The notes beneath the pieces are model-generated. The model saw only the letters and a list, made by a program, of their open reading frames with translations. It made no database searches and was not told where the DNA came from. Source: JAGWBG01 sp034421095 (GTDB taxonomy: Bacteria > Chloroflexota > Dehalococcoidia > Lucifugimonadales > JAGWBF01). Taken from it: a stretch of DNA of 64,000 nucleotides. Made by a program: the position numbers and the translations under genes. The stretch spans positions 124,001 through 188,000 of the forward strand of contig DAOUKR010000035.1 in NCBI GenBank assembly GCA_034421095.1, read 5' to 3'. This document shows positions 25,998-34,456 of the stretch, piece by piece (the first letter of the stretch is position 1; each line of letters opens with the position of its first letter).

Positions 25998-26432
25998 CTA
26001 ATCCGCCGACTTGCCACCGTCTTTCCAGAGATGGCGACCGGTGGCGAGGGCTACGACTACGAAGAGTGCGTCTACTATAGGGAAGTAGACCGTGTGCGAG
26101 GTTATGGCATCCCCGGTCTCACTGTCGGGGTTCAACGTCCAGAACCATTCCCAGAAGAACAGCATGGTCAGCACGATGGCCCCGTAATAGGCCATGCTGA
26201 CCCGAAGGTACTGGAGGGTACTGGTCCCCTCGCTCCTCAGGCCACGCCTTCTCAGGTAGCTGACCACCAGGGCCATGACCACGCCCGCCGCCATGAACCA
26301 GTTAAGGATGCGCCACACGGGGTATTCCGGCGACCCGTCGTGGTATACCGGAGTGAGTATGAGATTGAGTGCCACGGCGACCGCCGTTGCCACAAGGTAG
26401 ACAGCCAGAGTCCGCTTTACTATATCCAGCAT
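25998..26432 (-). CDS. Four-helix membrane protein, unknown
   Basis: About 144 residues from ATG 26432, with GGAGG 8 bases upstream (a GTG three codons earlier is in frame). Four hydrophobic segments are visible, with an RRRGLR positive loop after the second. The short polar C-terminus reads KDGGKSAD. No family recognised. It stands alone between vapBC, with which it converges, and the divergent branched-chain-type transporter. Membrane location is well supported; function is unknown. Confidence 0.7.
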   Translation of the reverse strand: MLDIVKRTLAVYLVATAVAVALNLILTPVYHDGSPEYPVWRILNWFMAAGVVMALVVSYLRRRGLRSEGTSTLQYLRVSMAYYGAIVLTMLFFWEWFWTLNPDSETGDAITSHTVYFPIVDALFVVVALATGRHLWKDGGKSAD

Positions 26433-26623
26433 CACGGGCACCTCCCCCTCGAATTTGATTCATAAAGGTTAGTCAGCCTAATTGACTGCCTCATAGAGCA
26501 GGTTTACCAGGAGAAGCGCAGAAGATATACCCGGAGCCACGCTACCTCATATCGTATACCATATTCCGTCCAAATATTTGAATGGAAATGAAATCAAGTG
26601 GACAGACTTCCCCTCCCGGTGCC

Positions 26624-26656
26624 ACCGGTGCGTATTGGGGCAAAAGCCGCACCGGT
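26624..26656. promoter_or_regulatory. Inverted repeat upstream of the LIV-type operon
   Basis: Perfect 9-base arms ACCGGTGCG (26624-26632) and CGCACCGGT (26648-26656), each containing an ACCGGT palindrome, around 15 bases. It sits about 45 bases upstream of the -35 of the next promoter and may be an activator or repressor site. The 26433-26797 gap otherwise holds only that promoter. Confidence 0.4.
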
Positions 26657-26699
26657 TCAGGCCAATGCTGCTGTCCATCCGGCCGAAAGACACGTGTTA

Positions 26700-26728
26700 T
26701 TGATGCAGGGTCTGTATCTTAGTATAAT
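26700..26728 (+). promoter_or_regulatory. Predicted promoter of the livGFHM-type operon
   Basis: TTGATG (26700-26705), 17 bases, exact TATAAT (26723-26728). The start point would be near 26735, about 63 bases before GTG 26798. Confidence 0.75.
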
Positions 26729-26797
26729 CGGGTCGAATCGAACCACGTCCCCATGATGGTTAAGTCCACCTTGGGAGACTGGCGTGGCGGAGGCAGC

Positions 26798-27586
26798 GTG
26801 ACAGAAACGGCTCCCATTCTGGAGGTTCGTGACGTGGTGAAGGACTTTGGCGGGGTGCGTGCCGTAAATCACTGCTCCCTCCAGGTCATGCCAGGCTCCA
26901 TCACTGGCCTCATCGGCCCAAACGGAGCAGGAAAGACCACCCTGTTCAACTTGATGTCAGGTGCAATGTCTCCAACCAGCGGCCAGATTGTCTTCGGAGG
27001 CCGGCGAATCGAGAAGATGAACATGCACCAGACCTTTGGGTTAGGACTCATGCGTACCTTTCAGATTCCCCGGGAGATGAAACGCATGACGGTGCTGGAG
27101 AACCTGATGTTGGTCCCTGCGCCACAACTTGGCGAGCGGGTCTGGGCATCGTGGTTAGTGCCCTGGCGAGTCGCCAGGGAGGAGCGCCGCATCGAGGCCC
27201 AGGCGCTGAAGGTGCTGGAGTTGGTCAGCCTTTCCCACCTTGCCGACGAATACGCGGGCAACTTGTCCGGGGGTCAAAAGAAACTGCTGGAGCTAGCCCG
27301 GACTCTGATGGCCGAGCCCAAGATGGTGCTGTTGGACGAGCCGGGTGCCGGGGTCAACCGAACGTTGCTTCGGGACATCTCCTACAATATCTTCCTTGCC
27401 AGCGTCGAGCGCAACATCACTTTTGTAATCATTGAGCACGACATGAAGTTCATTATGACAATGTGTGACCCTATCATCGTCATGTCCGGTGGGGCTGTAA
27501 TTGCTCAGGGAACCCCAACACAGGTACAGCAAGACCCGGATGTTCTGGACGCTTACTTGGGAGGTCCCGCCAGTGGGATTGCTTGA
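26798..27586 (+). CDS. livG: Branched-chain amino acid-type ABC transporter ATP-binding protein LivG
   Basis: About 262 residues from GTG 26798, preferred over ATG 26753 because GGAGG lies 5 bases before it and the ATG has no site. Walker A GPNGAGKTT, signature LSGGQKKLLELARTL, Walker B LLDEPGAGVN and the LivG-type TFQIPREM segment are present. It hydrolyses ATP with LivF to power uptake through LivH/LivM. Its end overlaps livF by 14 bases. Substrates of this family range from Leu/Ile/Val to urea, amides and aromatic acids, so the amino-acid label is by family only. Confidence 0.92.
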   Translation: MTETAPILEVRDVVKDFGGVRAVNHCSLQVMPGSITGLIGPNGAGKTTLFNLMSGAMSPTSGQIVFGGRRIEKMNMHQTFGLGLMRTFQIPREMKRMTVLENLMLVPAPQLGERVWASWLVPWRVAREERRIEAQALKVLELVSLSHLADEYAGNLSGGQKKLLELARTLMAEPKMVLLDEPGAGVNRTLLRDISYNIFLASVERNITFVIIEHDMKFIMTMCDPIIVMSGGAVIAQGTPTQVQQDPDVLDAYLGGPASGIA

Positions 27587-28277
27587 GGCGTCCAATGTGG
27601 TGGCAGGGTACGGTCAGACGGAGATACTGCATGGCGTGTCCATAACCGTAGGGCCGGGGGAAATGGTTACAATCATCGGGCCCAACGGCTGCGGCAAATC
27701 CACCCTGATGAAGGCCATAGTGGGCCTTGTGCGAGTCCGAACAGGGAGGATCGGGTTCCAGGGCACGGACATATCCGGCTATCCCCCGGAGAAGATTGTT
27801 CGGACTCGCCTGTGCTACGTTCCCCAGTCCAATAACGTCTTCCCGTCCCTGAGCATCCGAGAGAACCTGGAGATGGGCGCTTTCATCCGAGATGACGACT
27901 ATCAGGGGCGCATTGAGGAAATGTTCGGGTTGTTCCCGGACCTGGCTATGCAACCCGGTCGGAAAGCCGGGACCCTGTCCGGGGGGCAGCGCCAGATGTT
28001 AGCCATAGCCCGCGCCATGATGCTGGACCCCGTATTGCTACTGCTCGATGAGCCTTCTGCAGGGCTATCTCCGGCGATGATGGGCATGGTGTTTGAGCGA
28101 ATTCGAGAGATTAACCAGGCCGGAGTTGCGCTGCTACTGGTGGAGCAGAACGCTCGAGAGGCGTTGCGAATGTCGGATAGAGGCTACATCATGGTCGCTG
28201 GGGAGAACCGCCTGGAAGACACGGGGAAGGACCTGTTGAACAACCGGGAGGTAGCGCGTCTCTATCTGGGGGGATGA
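27573..28277 (+). CDS. livF: Branched-chain amino acid-type ABC transporter ATP-binding protein LivF
   Basis: About 234 residues from GTG 27573, with GGAGG about 8 bases upstream inside livG; the longer frame from 27501 has no site and overlaps livG deeply. Walker A GPNGCGKST, signature LSGGQRQMLAIARAM, Walker B LLDEPSAGLSP, and His-switch region VEQNARE in the LivF form. Second ATPase of the transporter; permease genes follow after 27 bases. Confidence 0.92.
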   Translation: MGLLEASNVVAGYGQTEILHGVSITVGPGEMVTIIGPNGCGKSTLMKAIVGLVRVRTGRIGFQGTDISGYPPEKIVRTRLCYVPQSNNVFPSLSIRENLEMGAFIRDDDYQGRIEEMFGLFPDLAMQPGRKAGTLSGGQRQMLAIARAMMLDPVLLLLDEPSAGLSPAMMGMVFERIREINQAGVALLLVEQNAREALRMSDRGYIMVAGENRLEDTGKDLLNNREVARLYLGG

Positions 28278-28304
28278 ACGGGACTTGTCTTCGACAGTTT
28301 AAGA

Positions 28305-29330
28305 ATGACCATCTTACAGAACACCGCAAGACGAATCAGCTTGGCCTGGTCGCCGGGGCATACCACGGCTGTCATCGTTGTGGTGGCTGTGGCAGCTGGA
28401 TTCTTGCCTTTCGTCAAGATGGAGCTGGTGGTTAATGGCGTTATTCTGGGTGCGATTATAGCATTGGGAGCCGTGGGCTTGACCTTGGTTTATGGCATCC
28501 TGAATTTCGCTAACGTCGCCCACGGCGATTATATGACCGTGGGAGCCTACGTGGCTCTGTTCGTCGTTGGAGAAGTCCTGCCCAAGGCTGGAATGGAGGG
28601 GGCCGGACTGGGGCCGTTCACCTTCGGGTATCCATTGCTCATTGCATTGCCGGTGGCGGTTGTGATGACTGCGGTCCTGGCTGTGGCACTGGACGTTGCC
28701 ATCTACCGTAGGCTCCGCGACCGGGGAGTGAACCTCGTGATGCTGGCAATGGCGTCTCTGGGGCTGGCGATTGCGCTGCGGGGGGTAGTGCAGATTATCT
28801 GGAGTGGAGAAATCCAACGCTTTCCCAGGGAATTCCGCTACGTCTACCATCTGCCTATGGACGTGCGAATACCGCCGGACAGCATATTCATTGCCATCGT
28901 GACAGTCATCCTCATAGTGGTCGTCTACTTGGTGCTGACCCGTACCAAGATGGGAAAAGCGATGAGGGCCACCGCGGACAACCCGGACCTGGCTCTGGTG
29001 AGCGGCATAGATACGCAGCGCGTTATACGATGGGCATGGGTGATGGCTGCTTCGCTGGCCGCCACCGCCGGAGTTCTGCTGGCGGTTTTCCAAGCGCAGC
29101 TTCTGCCCATCATGGGGTGGAAGTTCCTGATACCACTGTTTGCCGCCGTTACCCTGGGCGGCTTGGGCAACCCTTACGGAGCTCTGGTGGGCGCCTTCGT
29201 CATCGGGGTGACTTCAGAGGTTTCCACGCAATGGATAAACCCCAGCTATAAACCTGGGGTGGCCTTCGTTCTGATGATAGCCATGCTGCTGGTGCGGCCG
29301 AGGGGAATATTTGGCGGTTCTAAGGGATAG
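28305..29330 (+). CDS. livH: Branched-chain amino acid-type ABC transporter permease LivH
   Basis: 341 residues with about eight to nine hydrophobic segments. Family landmarks: LVYGILNFANVAHGDY, KMGKAMRATADNPDLA (the ATPase contact loop) and TLGGLGNPYGALVGAFVIG. No strong ribosome binding site precedes the ATG, suggesting translational coupling to livF. It pairs with LivM to form the channel. Confidence 0.92.
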   Translation: MTILQNTARRISLAWSPGHTTAVIVVVAVAAGFLPFVKMELVVNGVILGAIIALGAVGLTLVYGILNFANVAHGDYMTVGAYVALFVVGEVLPKAGMEGAGLGPFTFGYPLLIALPVAVVMTAVLAVALDVAIYRRLRDRGVNLVMLAMASLGLAIALRGVVQIIWSGEIQRFPREFRYVYHLPMDVRIPPDSIFIAIVTVILIVVVYLVLTRTKMGKAMRATADNPDLALVSGIDTQRVIRWAWVMAASLAATAGVLLAVFQAQLLPIMGWKFLIPLFAAVTLGGLGNPYGALVGAFVIGVTSEVSTQWINPSYKPGVAFVLMIAMLLVRPRGIFGGSKG

Positions 29331-29333
29331 CGA

Positions 29334-30383
29334 GTGATGGACCCGATAGGCGTGCTGGACTCTATAGTGGCTTTTCTCATAGTTGCCGGCATCTACGGCG
29401 TGTTCGCCTTGGGGCTAAACGTCCATTGGGGATTTACCGGGCTATTCAACATTGGCATCGCCGGGTTTTTCGCCTTGGGAGCCTATACCTCGGCGCTGAT
29501 GACCAGCGCATCGCCGGACCCGGAGTTGGAGGAGGATTTTATCTTCGGCGGCGACTGGTCAAACTTGGGGTTTCTGGACTGGGGCATAGACGTCTGGTTC
29601 TTTTTCGCCCTCGCGGCGGCAGCATTGGCTTGCGGGATCATCGCTCTTGTCATAGGCCGCATCACGCTGCGGCTGCACGACGATTACCTGGCAATCTCGA
29701 CACTGGGTATCGCCGAGACGGTGCGGCTGTTCTTTCTCAATGAAAAATGGGCGGCCAACGGCTCAAGGGGCTTGCAGCGCATCCCTGATTTTCTAGGCGG
29801 CCTGGTTGCACCCGACAATTACAATTATCTCTATCTTGTTGTTGTGCTGGTCGTTCTGGCCCTGGTATACCTGGCGGTGCAGAGAGCGGCGACGTCTCCC
29901 TGGGGCCGTGTCCTGAGATCAATCCGCGAAGACGAGACGGCAGCCGAGGCCAGCGGGAAGGACGTAGCGAAATTCAAGCTGGAAGCTTTCATATTTGGCG
30001 CTATGGTTATGGGTGTGGGTGGCGCCCTCTACGTCCACCACGTCAGCTTTATTTCACCCCTCACCTTCGACCCAATGCTGGCGACCTTCATCATCTGGGC
30101 AATGCTGATGGTAGGAGGCTCAGGCAACAACAAGGGGGCTATCCTGGGCGCGCTCCTGGTGTGGGGTATTTGGACGTACACTCAGTCCCTGGTAGAAACC
30201 TTTCGGTTTCTACCAGACATATTTGCCGACTCCAGCTTCCGTCTTTTTATGATAGGGGCGCTCATCGTGGCAGTAATCCTGTGGCGACCCGGTGGCATCC
30301 TGGGCGAGCAACGCTACGTGGCCCGCGTCCACCGCACCAGTCCGCCGCCGGCAGCACCCCCGGCTGACGAAGAGCAGCCGTAG
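29334..30383 (+). CDS. livM: Branched-chain amino acid-type ABC transporter permease LivM
   Basis: 349 residues, starting GTG-ATG 3 bases after livH ends. Multi-helix LivM features: GLNVHWGFTGLFNIG, DDYLAISTLGIAET, and the coupling loop RSIREDETAAEASGKDVAKFKL. The C-terminus is a short Pro-rich cytosolic tail. Last gene of the operon. The hairpin at 30517-30567 separates it from the convergent binding-protein gene. Confidence 0.92.
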   Translation: MMDPIGVLDSIVAFLIVAGIYGVFALGLNVHWGFTGLFNIGIAGFFALGAYTSALMTSASPDPELEEDFIFGGDWSNLGFLDWGIDVWFFFALAAAALACGIIALVIGRITLRLHDDYLAISTLGIAETVRLFFLNEKWAANGSRGLQRIPDFLGGLVAPDNYNYLYLVVVLVVLALVYLAVQRAATSPWGRVLRSIREDETAAEASGKDVAKFKLEAFIFGAMVMGVGGALYVHHVSFISPLTFDPMLATFIIWAMLMVGGSGNNKGAILGALLVWGIWTYTQSLVETFRFLPDIFADSSFRLFMIGALIVAVILWRPGGILGEQRYVARVHRTSPPPAAPPADEEQP

Positions 30384-30516
30384 CGCTCATCCCCGCGTGA
30401 GGGTCACGGAAGTCACTGCCCGTTGCGCTAGATGCAAATTGGCTCTCTATCCACCATTCCAGGTTCGGCTAAGCAGATACTGCGGTTTCATGTCATCCCG
30501 AATCCGCCAAATGCGA

Positions 30517-30567
30517 GAGGAACCTAAAGCCCTGGCTTTATTGAGGCCGTAGGACTTTAGGTTCCTC
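30517..30567. terminator. Bidirectional hairpin between livM and the convergent binding protein
   Basis: Perfect 13-base arms (30517-30529 and 30555-30567) around a 25-base insert, midway between two convergent stops at 30383 and 30639. Placement suggests a shared terminator. The preceding GTCATCCCGAATCC resembles the tail of a REP-type repeat. Confidence 0.6.
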
Positions 30568-30638
30568 ATCCCTCCACCCCTCGGAAGTGACAACGTGCAT
30601 CAAGCGTCCTCCGGGAGGGCTGGGGGGATGTCCGGAGG

Positions 30639-31949
30639 TTATTCGCTCAGGTCAACCGCCACCTGACGGTCGGACACTATCTCGCCACCTTCGATTTTCC
30701 ATATTTCTATGTGGCCGGAAATCACGTCGCCGTTTTCGTCCATCTCCACCGAACCGGCCGCGCCTTCGTAATTGACCTCCTCACCCGCTGCTATCAGTTC
30801 CAAAGCGCGCTTGATTCCCTCCACGCCGGGCCGCACCACTTCTCCGGGCGCATTGGCCACGTCCCGGAGGGCGTCGCGGATGGCCGTAGAATCGGTGGTG
30901 GTGCCTGCCTTGGCCGCCGCCAGGCCAATCAGCGCCATAGCGTCGTAGGTTTCATTCATAAAGGGATGCTCCGGCTCCTTGTCATAGACCGCGACATAGG
31001 CGTCTATGAATGCCTGGGTGGAGGGATTGGCCTCGAATCCTGGCCCGGTGCCGTAGCTGCCTTCCAGCAAGTCCCAGCCGATGACCTCGAAGGACTCGGG
31101 TATCTTGGTGCCGTCAACGAACAGGAAAGTGTCAATGTAACCGCCTTCCAGAGACTCGCGGAGGTAGGTTTCGGCCTGCTGATAGCTCATGGCAACCAGC
31201 ACGTCCGGGTCCCCTTCGGTGGCTTTTTCCAGTTCGGAAACGAAGGTGGGTTGGGAGTCTTCGTGAGGCACTGCCGCGGTGACCGTGCCCCCCTGGGCCG
31301 TAAACGCTTCAGTGAACCGGTTAGCCAAACCCTCACCGTAGGCGTTGTTGATGTACAGGATGCCCGCGCTGCTGTAGCCCAACTCCATCGCCAAGTCGGC
31401 CAAAACCACGCCCTGTGATGCGTCGGATAGCGAGGTGCGGAACAAGAAATCGTTGTCTTCCAGCACGGTAATGGCCGGGGCGGTTGATGCGCCGGAGACT
31501 TGTAACACGCTGTTGGGTATTGTTACCGATGTGGCCACGGGAATGGTTACGCCACTGGCCAGTGCACCGACGATGGCGGCGACGCCCTGAGCGTGCACCA
31601 GGTCTTCGGCGGCGGCAACCCCCTGGACAGGGTTGACGCCGGTGTCGCGGTTTATCAGAACTACCGGGCCGCCCTGGATGCCGCCAGCACGGTTGAAGTG
31701 GTCAGCTGCTAGGTTGATACTGGTCTGATGGGACTCGCCGAAATATGACAATGACCCGGTGAAAGCGTTGAGGTGGCCCACCACCAACGGCGGCAGGGCT
31801 TCGCGCTCGACTTCTCGGGTCACTATCTGAGTTACGGGAACCTCCACTTCCTGAATCTCCGGTTCGCCGTTTCCGCAGGCAACCACGACCAACAACGAAA
31901 TTATGAGCGCCGCGCTAACCAGGATACCGAATTTCAAGCCTTTCAACAT
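30639..31949 (-). CDS. livK: Branched-chain amino acid-type ABC substrate-binding lipoprotein
   Basis: 436 residues. Lipobox VVAC with Cys25, a Glu/Val-rich linker to about residue 53, then a type I periplasmic ligand-binding (Peripla_BP_6) domain: VVGHLNAFTGSLSYFGE, AADHFNRAGGIQGGPV, YGEGLANRFTEAF. It is the obvious binding partner of LivGFHM but is read toward them from its own promoter, so it can be regulated separately. The ligand could be an amino acid, amide or aromatic acid. Confidence 0.92.
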   Translation of the reverse strand: MLKGLKFGILVSAALIISLLVVVACGNGEPEIQEVEVPVTQIVTREVEREALPPLVVGHLNAFTGSLSYFGESHQTSINLAADHFNRAGGIQGGPVVLINRDTGVNPVQGVAAAEDLVHAQGVAAIVGALASGVTIPVATSVTIPNSVLQVSGASTAPAITVLEDNDFLFRTSLSDASQGVVLADLAMELGYSSAGILYINNAYGEGLANRFTEAFTAQGGTVTAAVPHEDSQPTFVSELEKATEGDPDVLVAMSYQQAETYLRESLEGGYIDTFLFVDGTKIPESFEVIGWDLLEGSYGTGPGFEANPSTQAFIDAYVAVYDKEPEHPFMNETYDAMALIGLAAAKAGTTTDSTAIRDALRDVANAPGEVVRPGVEGIKRALELIAAGEEVNYEGAAGSVEMDENGDVISGHIEIWKIEGGEIVSDRQVAVDLSE

Positions 31950-32081
31950 ACTCTCCCTTATGATGTGGTTGTGTTGTCCGGGGTTGCTTCCCCGTCGTTA
32001 CCCCTGGAAAAGCGGGAAGCTATTGAGTGCAGGTCCCCGCGAGGTAAAACCCCCAAAGTAAGCGTCTGATTTTGTTCGGGG

Positions 32082-32110
32082 ATTATAACACCAACAATTA
32101 GACGTGTGCC
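32082..32110 (-). promoter_or_regulatory. Predicted promoter of the LIV-type binding protein
   Basis: On the minus strand GGCACA (32105-32110), 17 bases, exact TATAAT (32082-32087). The leader would be about 125 bases; I see no clear riboswitch in it. Confidence 0.5.
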
Positions 32111-32189
32111 AGTATCAGCAGACAAGATATTACTGAAAATGTATGTGATTTGGAAGAGGGGATTTGATAAAGCAGGAGACATCCTAGCC

Positions 32190-33662
32190 CTATTGGCCGA
32201 TGCACCTGCTTAACCATTCCCGGCCATCCCTGGCCAGGAAGTCGTCAGCAACCTCTGGGCCTTCGCTGCCTCGGTCGTAGATAGTGGGCGGACGTGAGGA
32301 TGGCAGGGCCAGCCCATTGATTACCGGATCAATGATTCTCCACGATTGTTCAATCTCGTCGCTGCGGATGAACAGTGACGCGTCTCCTTGGAGAGCGTCG
32401 AGCAGTAGGCGTTCGTAGGCATCTGGAATTTCCTGGCCGCCGAAGGAGTCCTCGTAGTGAAACTCCAGGTCCACGGGGCGGAGGTCCAGAGCCGAGTCGG
32501 GCGTCTTGGCCTGAAATTCCAGATGTACGCCTTCGTTGGGCTGAAGGCAGATGGAAAGTGTGTTGGACTTGATGTCCCCGCTGTCGCCGTAGGGAAAGAT
32601 GAGATGGGGCGGTCGGCGAAACTGTATCAAAACTTCGGTCCGTTTGTTGCTCAGCGCCTTGCCGGACCGAAGGTAAAAGGGAACTCCCTGCCAACGCCAG
32701 TTGTCCACGTCCAGCCGTAAAGCTGCATAGGTGGGGGTCCGTGAGCCGGCGGGAACGCCCATCTCATCCAGGTAGCCCTCGTACTGGCCCTGGACGGCGT
32801 GGGTCGTCGCCTCCTCCACCGGGATGTGTCGTACCGCCTCCAGCACCTTGACCTTCTCGTTCCGCAGGGTATCGGCCTCAAAGGTAGATGGCGGCTCCAT
32901 AGCCACGACTGTCAGCAACTGGAATAGATGGCTCTGGAACATGTCCCGTAGCACGCCGGCGTTGTCATAGTAGGAGGCCCGTTCCGCGATAGAGACGGAC
33001 TCGGATACGGTAATCTGCACGTTATCAATGTAGTTTCGGGACCAGATAGGCTCGAAAATTGCATTGGCGAAGCGAAAAACCAGTAGATTCTGCACCGTTT
33101 CCTTACCCAGGTAGTGGTCAATGCGGTAGATTTGGTGCTCTGTGAATACCGAGTGCATCACTCGGTTCAATTCTCTTGCCGTGTCCAAGTCTACGCCAAA
33201 GGGTTTCTCCACCACCACACGACGCCAGCATCCGTTCTCTACCTGATGCCCGGCTTTACCCATGCTGAGGACCGCCGGTGCAAACAAGAAGGGAGCAAGA
33301 GCCAGATAGTATAGCCGGTTGGCGGGTCTGTCGGGCGCTTCCACCTTGGCCAGAGTCCGCTCCAACTCGTCGAGGCCATCGGGTGCCAGAACGTCACCGT
33401 AACAGCAATGGACCCGGCTGAAGAAGTCCTCCCATGCCTCTGGCATGGGCTGCTCTTCGTTGCCAAATTCTCTGTAGAAACAGTCGCGAAATTCCTGCTC
33501 GGTTACCTGGTTACGTGCCATGCCCACAATCTGGACTTCCGGGCCGAGCCGCCCTTTGCTATACAAATGGGCCAGGGCCGGAGCTAGCTTGTTCCGGGTG
33601 AGGTCGCCCGAAGACCCGAATATGACGATGGTGGTGGTTTGGCCGGTATTCCGATCTGGCAT
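32190..33662 (-). CDS. zwf: Glucose-6-phosphate 1-dehydrogenase
   Basis: About 490 residues from ATG 33662, which has GAGGAGG upstream; the frame extends 12 codons further to 33698. N-terminal NADP-binding motif FGSSGDLTRNKL, active-site RIDHYLGKE with the catalytic His, and the full-length C-terminal domain to GREWLSR. It oxidises glucose 6-phosphate to 6-phosphogluconolactone, the first step of the oxidative pentose phosphate pathway, making NADPH. No other pathway gene is in view. It could supply reductant for the flavin monooxygenase in this window, but that link is only inference. Confidence 0.95.
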   Translation of the reverse strand: MPDRNTGQTTTIVIFGSSGDLTRNKLAPALAHLYSKGRLGPEVQIVGMARNQVTEQEFRDCFYREFGNEEQPMPEAWEDFFSRVHCCYGDVLAPDGLDELERTLAKVEAPDRPANRLYYLALAPFLFAPAVLSMGKAGHQVENGCWRRVVVEKPFGVDLDTARELNRVMHSVFTEHQIYRIDHYLGKETVQNLLVFRFANAIFEPIWSRNYIDNVQITVSESVSIAERASYYDNAGVLRDMFQSHLFQLLTVVAMEPPSTFEADTLRNEKVKVLEAVRHIPVEEATTHAVQGQYEGYLDEMGVPAGSRTPTYAALRLDVDNWRWQGVPFYLRSGKALSNKRTEVLIQFRRPPHLIFPYGDSGDIKSNTLSICLQPNEGVHLEFQAKTPDSALDLRPVDLEFHYEDSFGGQEIPDAYERLLLDALQGDASLFIRSDEIEQSWRIIDPVINGLALPSSRPPTIYDRGSEGPEVADDFLARDGREWLSRCIGQ

Positions 33663-33830
33663 CACCTGGTAAGCCTCCTCACCACCGCGCAGCCGCACGA
33701 TTGCCGGTGAAGGGCTGTCAGGGGGCTGACGGCCACCAACTCGGACCTTTTAACGCAGGCCTCCATCGGCTCGTGCTCCATGCTGTTGTGCATCGTCTTC
33801 ACAAAGTATCTCGCACCGGAGACCTTGTGG

Positions 33831-34151
33831 TTATGCGCCGGGGGGCCTGTAGTTGACGTTTTTCTTTACCGCAGCATCCACCTGTTCGGGGGTCAAGAGT
33901 GCTATGGTGTGGGGAGAAAGGGCGCCGGAAGCTCCAATGGTGAGGGAGATGGCCGTCATCGTCTCCTGGTCGGGTACATCTACGATTACATACAGGTCGC
34001 CCTCGCCGAAGCCGTACACGAAGGTTTCCATCGTGCCGCCTACCGACTCTACGGCAGCCTTGACAGCATCCCGCCGGGAGGTGCCTCCCTCTTGCACTAA
34101 CCCTTTCAGACCTTCCGGGGAATATGAAGCTCGCACCATGAACTTGGGCAT
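33831..34151 (-). CDS. GYD domain protein
   Basis: 106 residues. A small alpha/beta protein fitting the GYD family: MPKFMVRASYSPEGLKGL at the start, YGFGEGDLYVIVDVPD in the middle. The family takes its name from the Gly-Tyr-Asp stretch, here GEGDLYVIVD. Resembles ferredoxin-fold dimeric stress-responsive domains. Function unknown. AGGAGG lies 5 bases before the ATG. Same strand as zwf and upstream of it. Confidence 0.85.
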   Translation of the reverse strand: MPKFMVRASYSPEGLKGLVQEGGTSRRDAVKAAVESVGGTMETFVYGFGEGDLYVIVDVPDQETMTAISLTIGASGALSPHTIALLTPEQVDAAVKKNVNYRPPGA

Positions 34152-34377
34152 TTCGCCTCCTAATCTAGCGTTATTTTGGCTGACGGAAGAGAGCTAACCG
34201 GTCCACCTGACGGGTAGTGGATTTCTCGGTCCCTAGCCAAACGGTGAGCCGGACTTGACGTTAGATTGTGCCATCTTCAAGTAGCTCGTGACCCTGTCAC
34301 CTTCACGGATTTTTGTGACTCAGCCATTATAACAAGACTATGCAGGCAACGGCAACGTCTCCTATCTCCCGTCAACA

Positions 34378-34407
34378 TTGACAAAGACATGGCTAAAATT
34401 TTACAAT
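34378..34407 (+). promoter_or_regulatory. Predicted promoter of the TRAP transporter operon
   Basis: Exact TTGACA (34378-34383), 18 bases, TACAAT (34402-34407). The start point would be near 34414, about 43 bases before the dctP start. The rest of the 34152-34456 gap shows nothing else I can identify. Confidence 0.65.
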
Positions 34408-34456
34408 GCCTCGACTTGACCGATATATTGCCGGCATCTGAAACAAGCGTAGGTAA

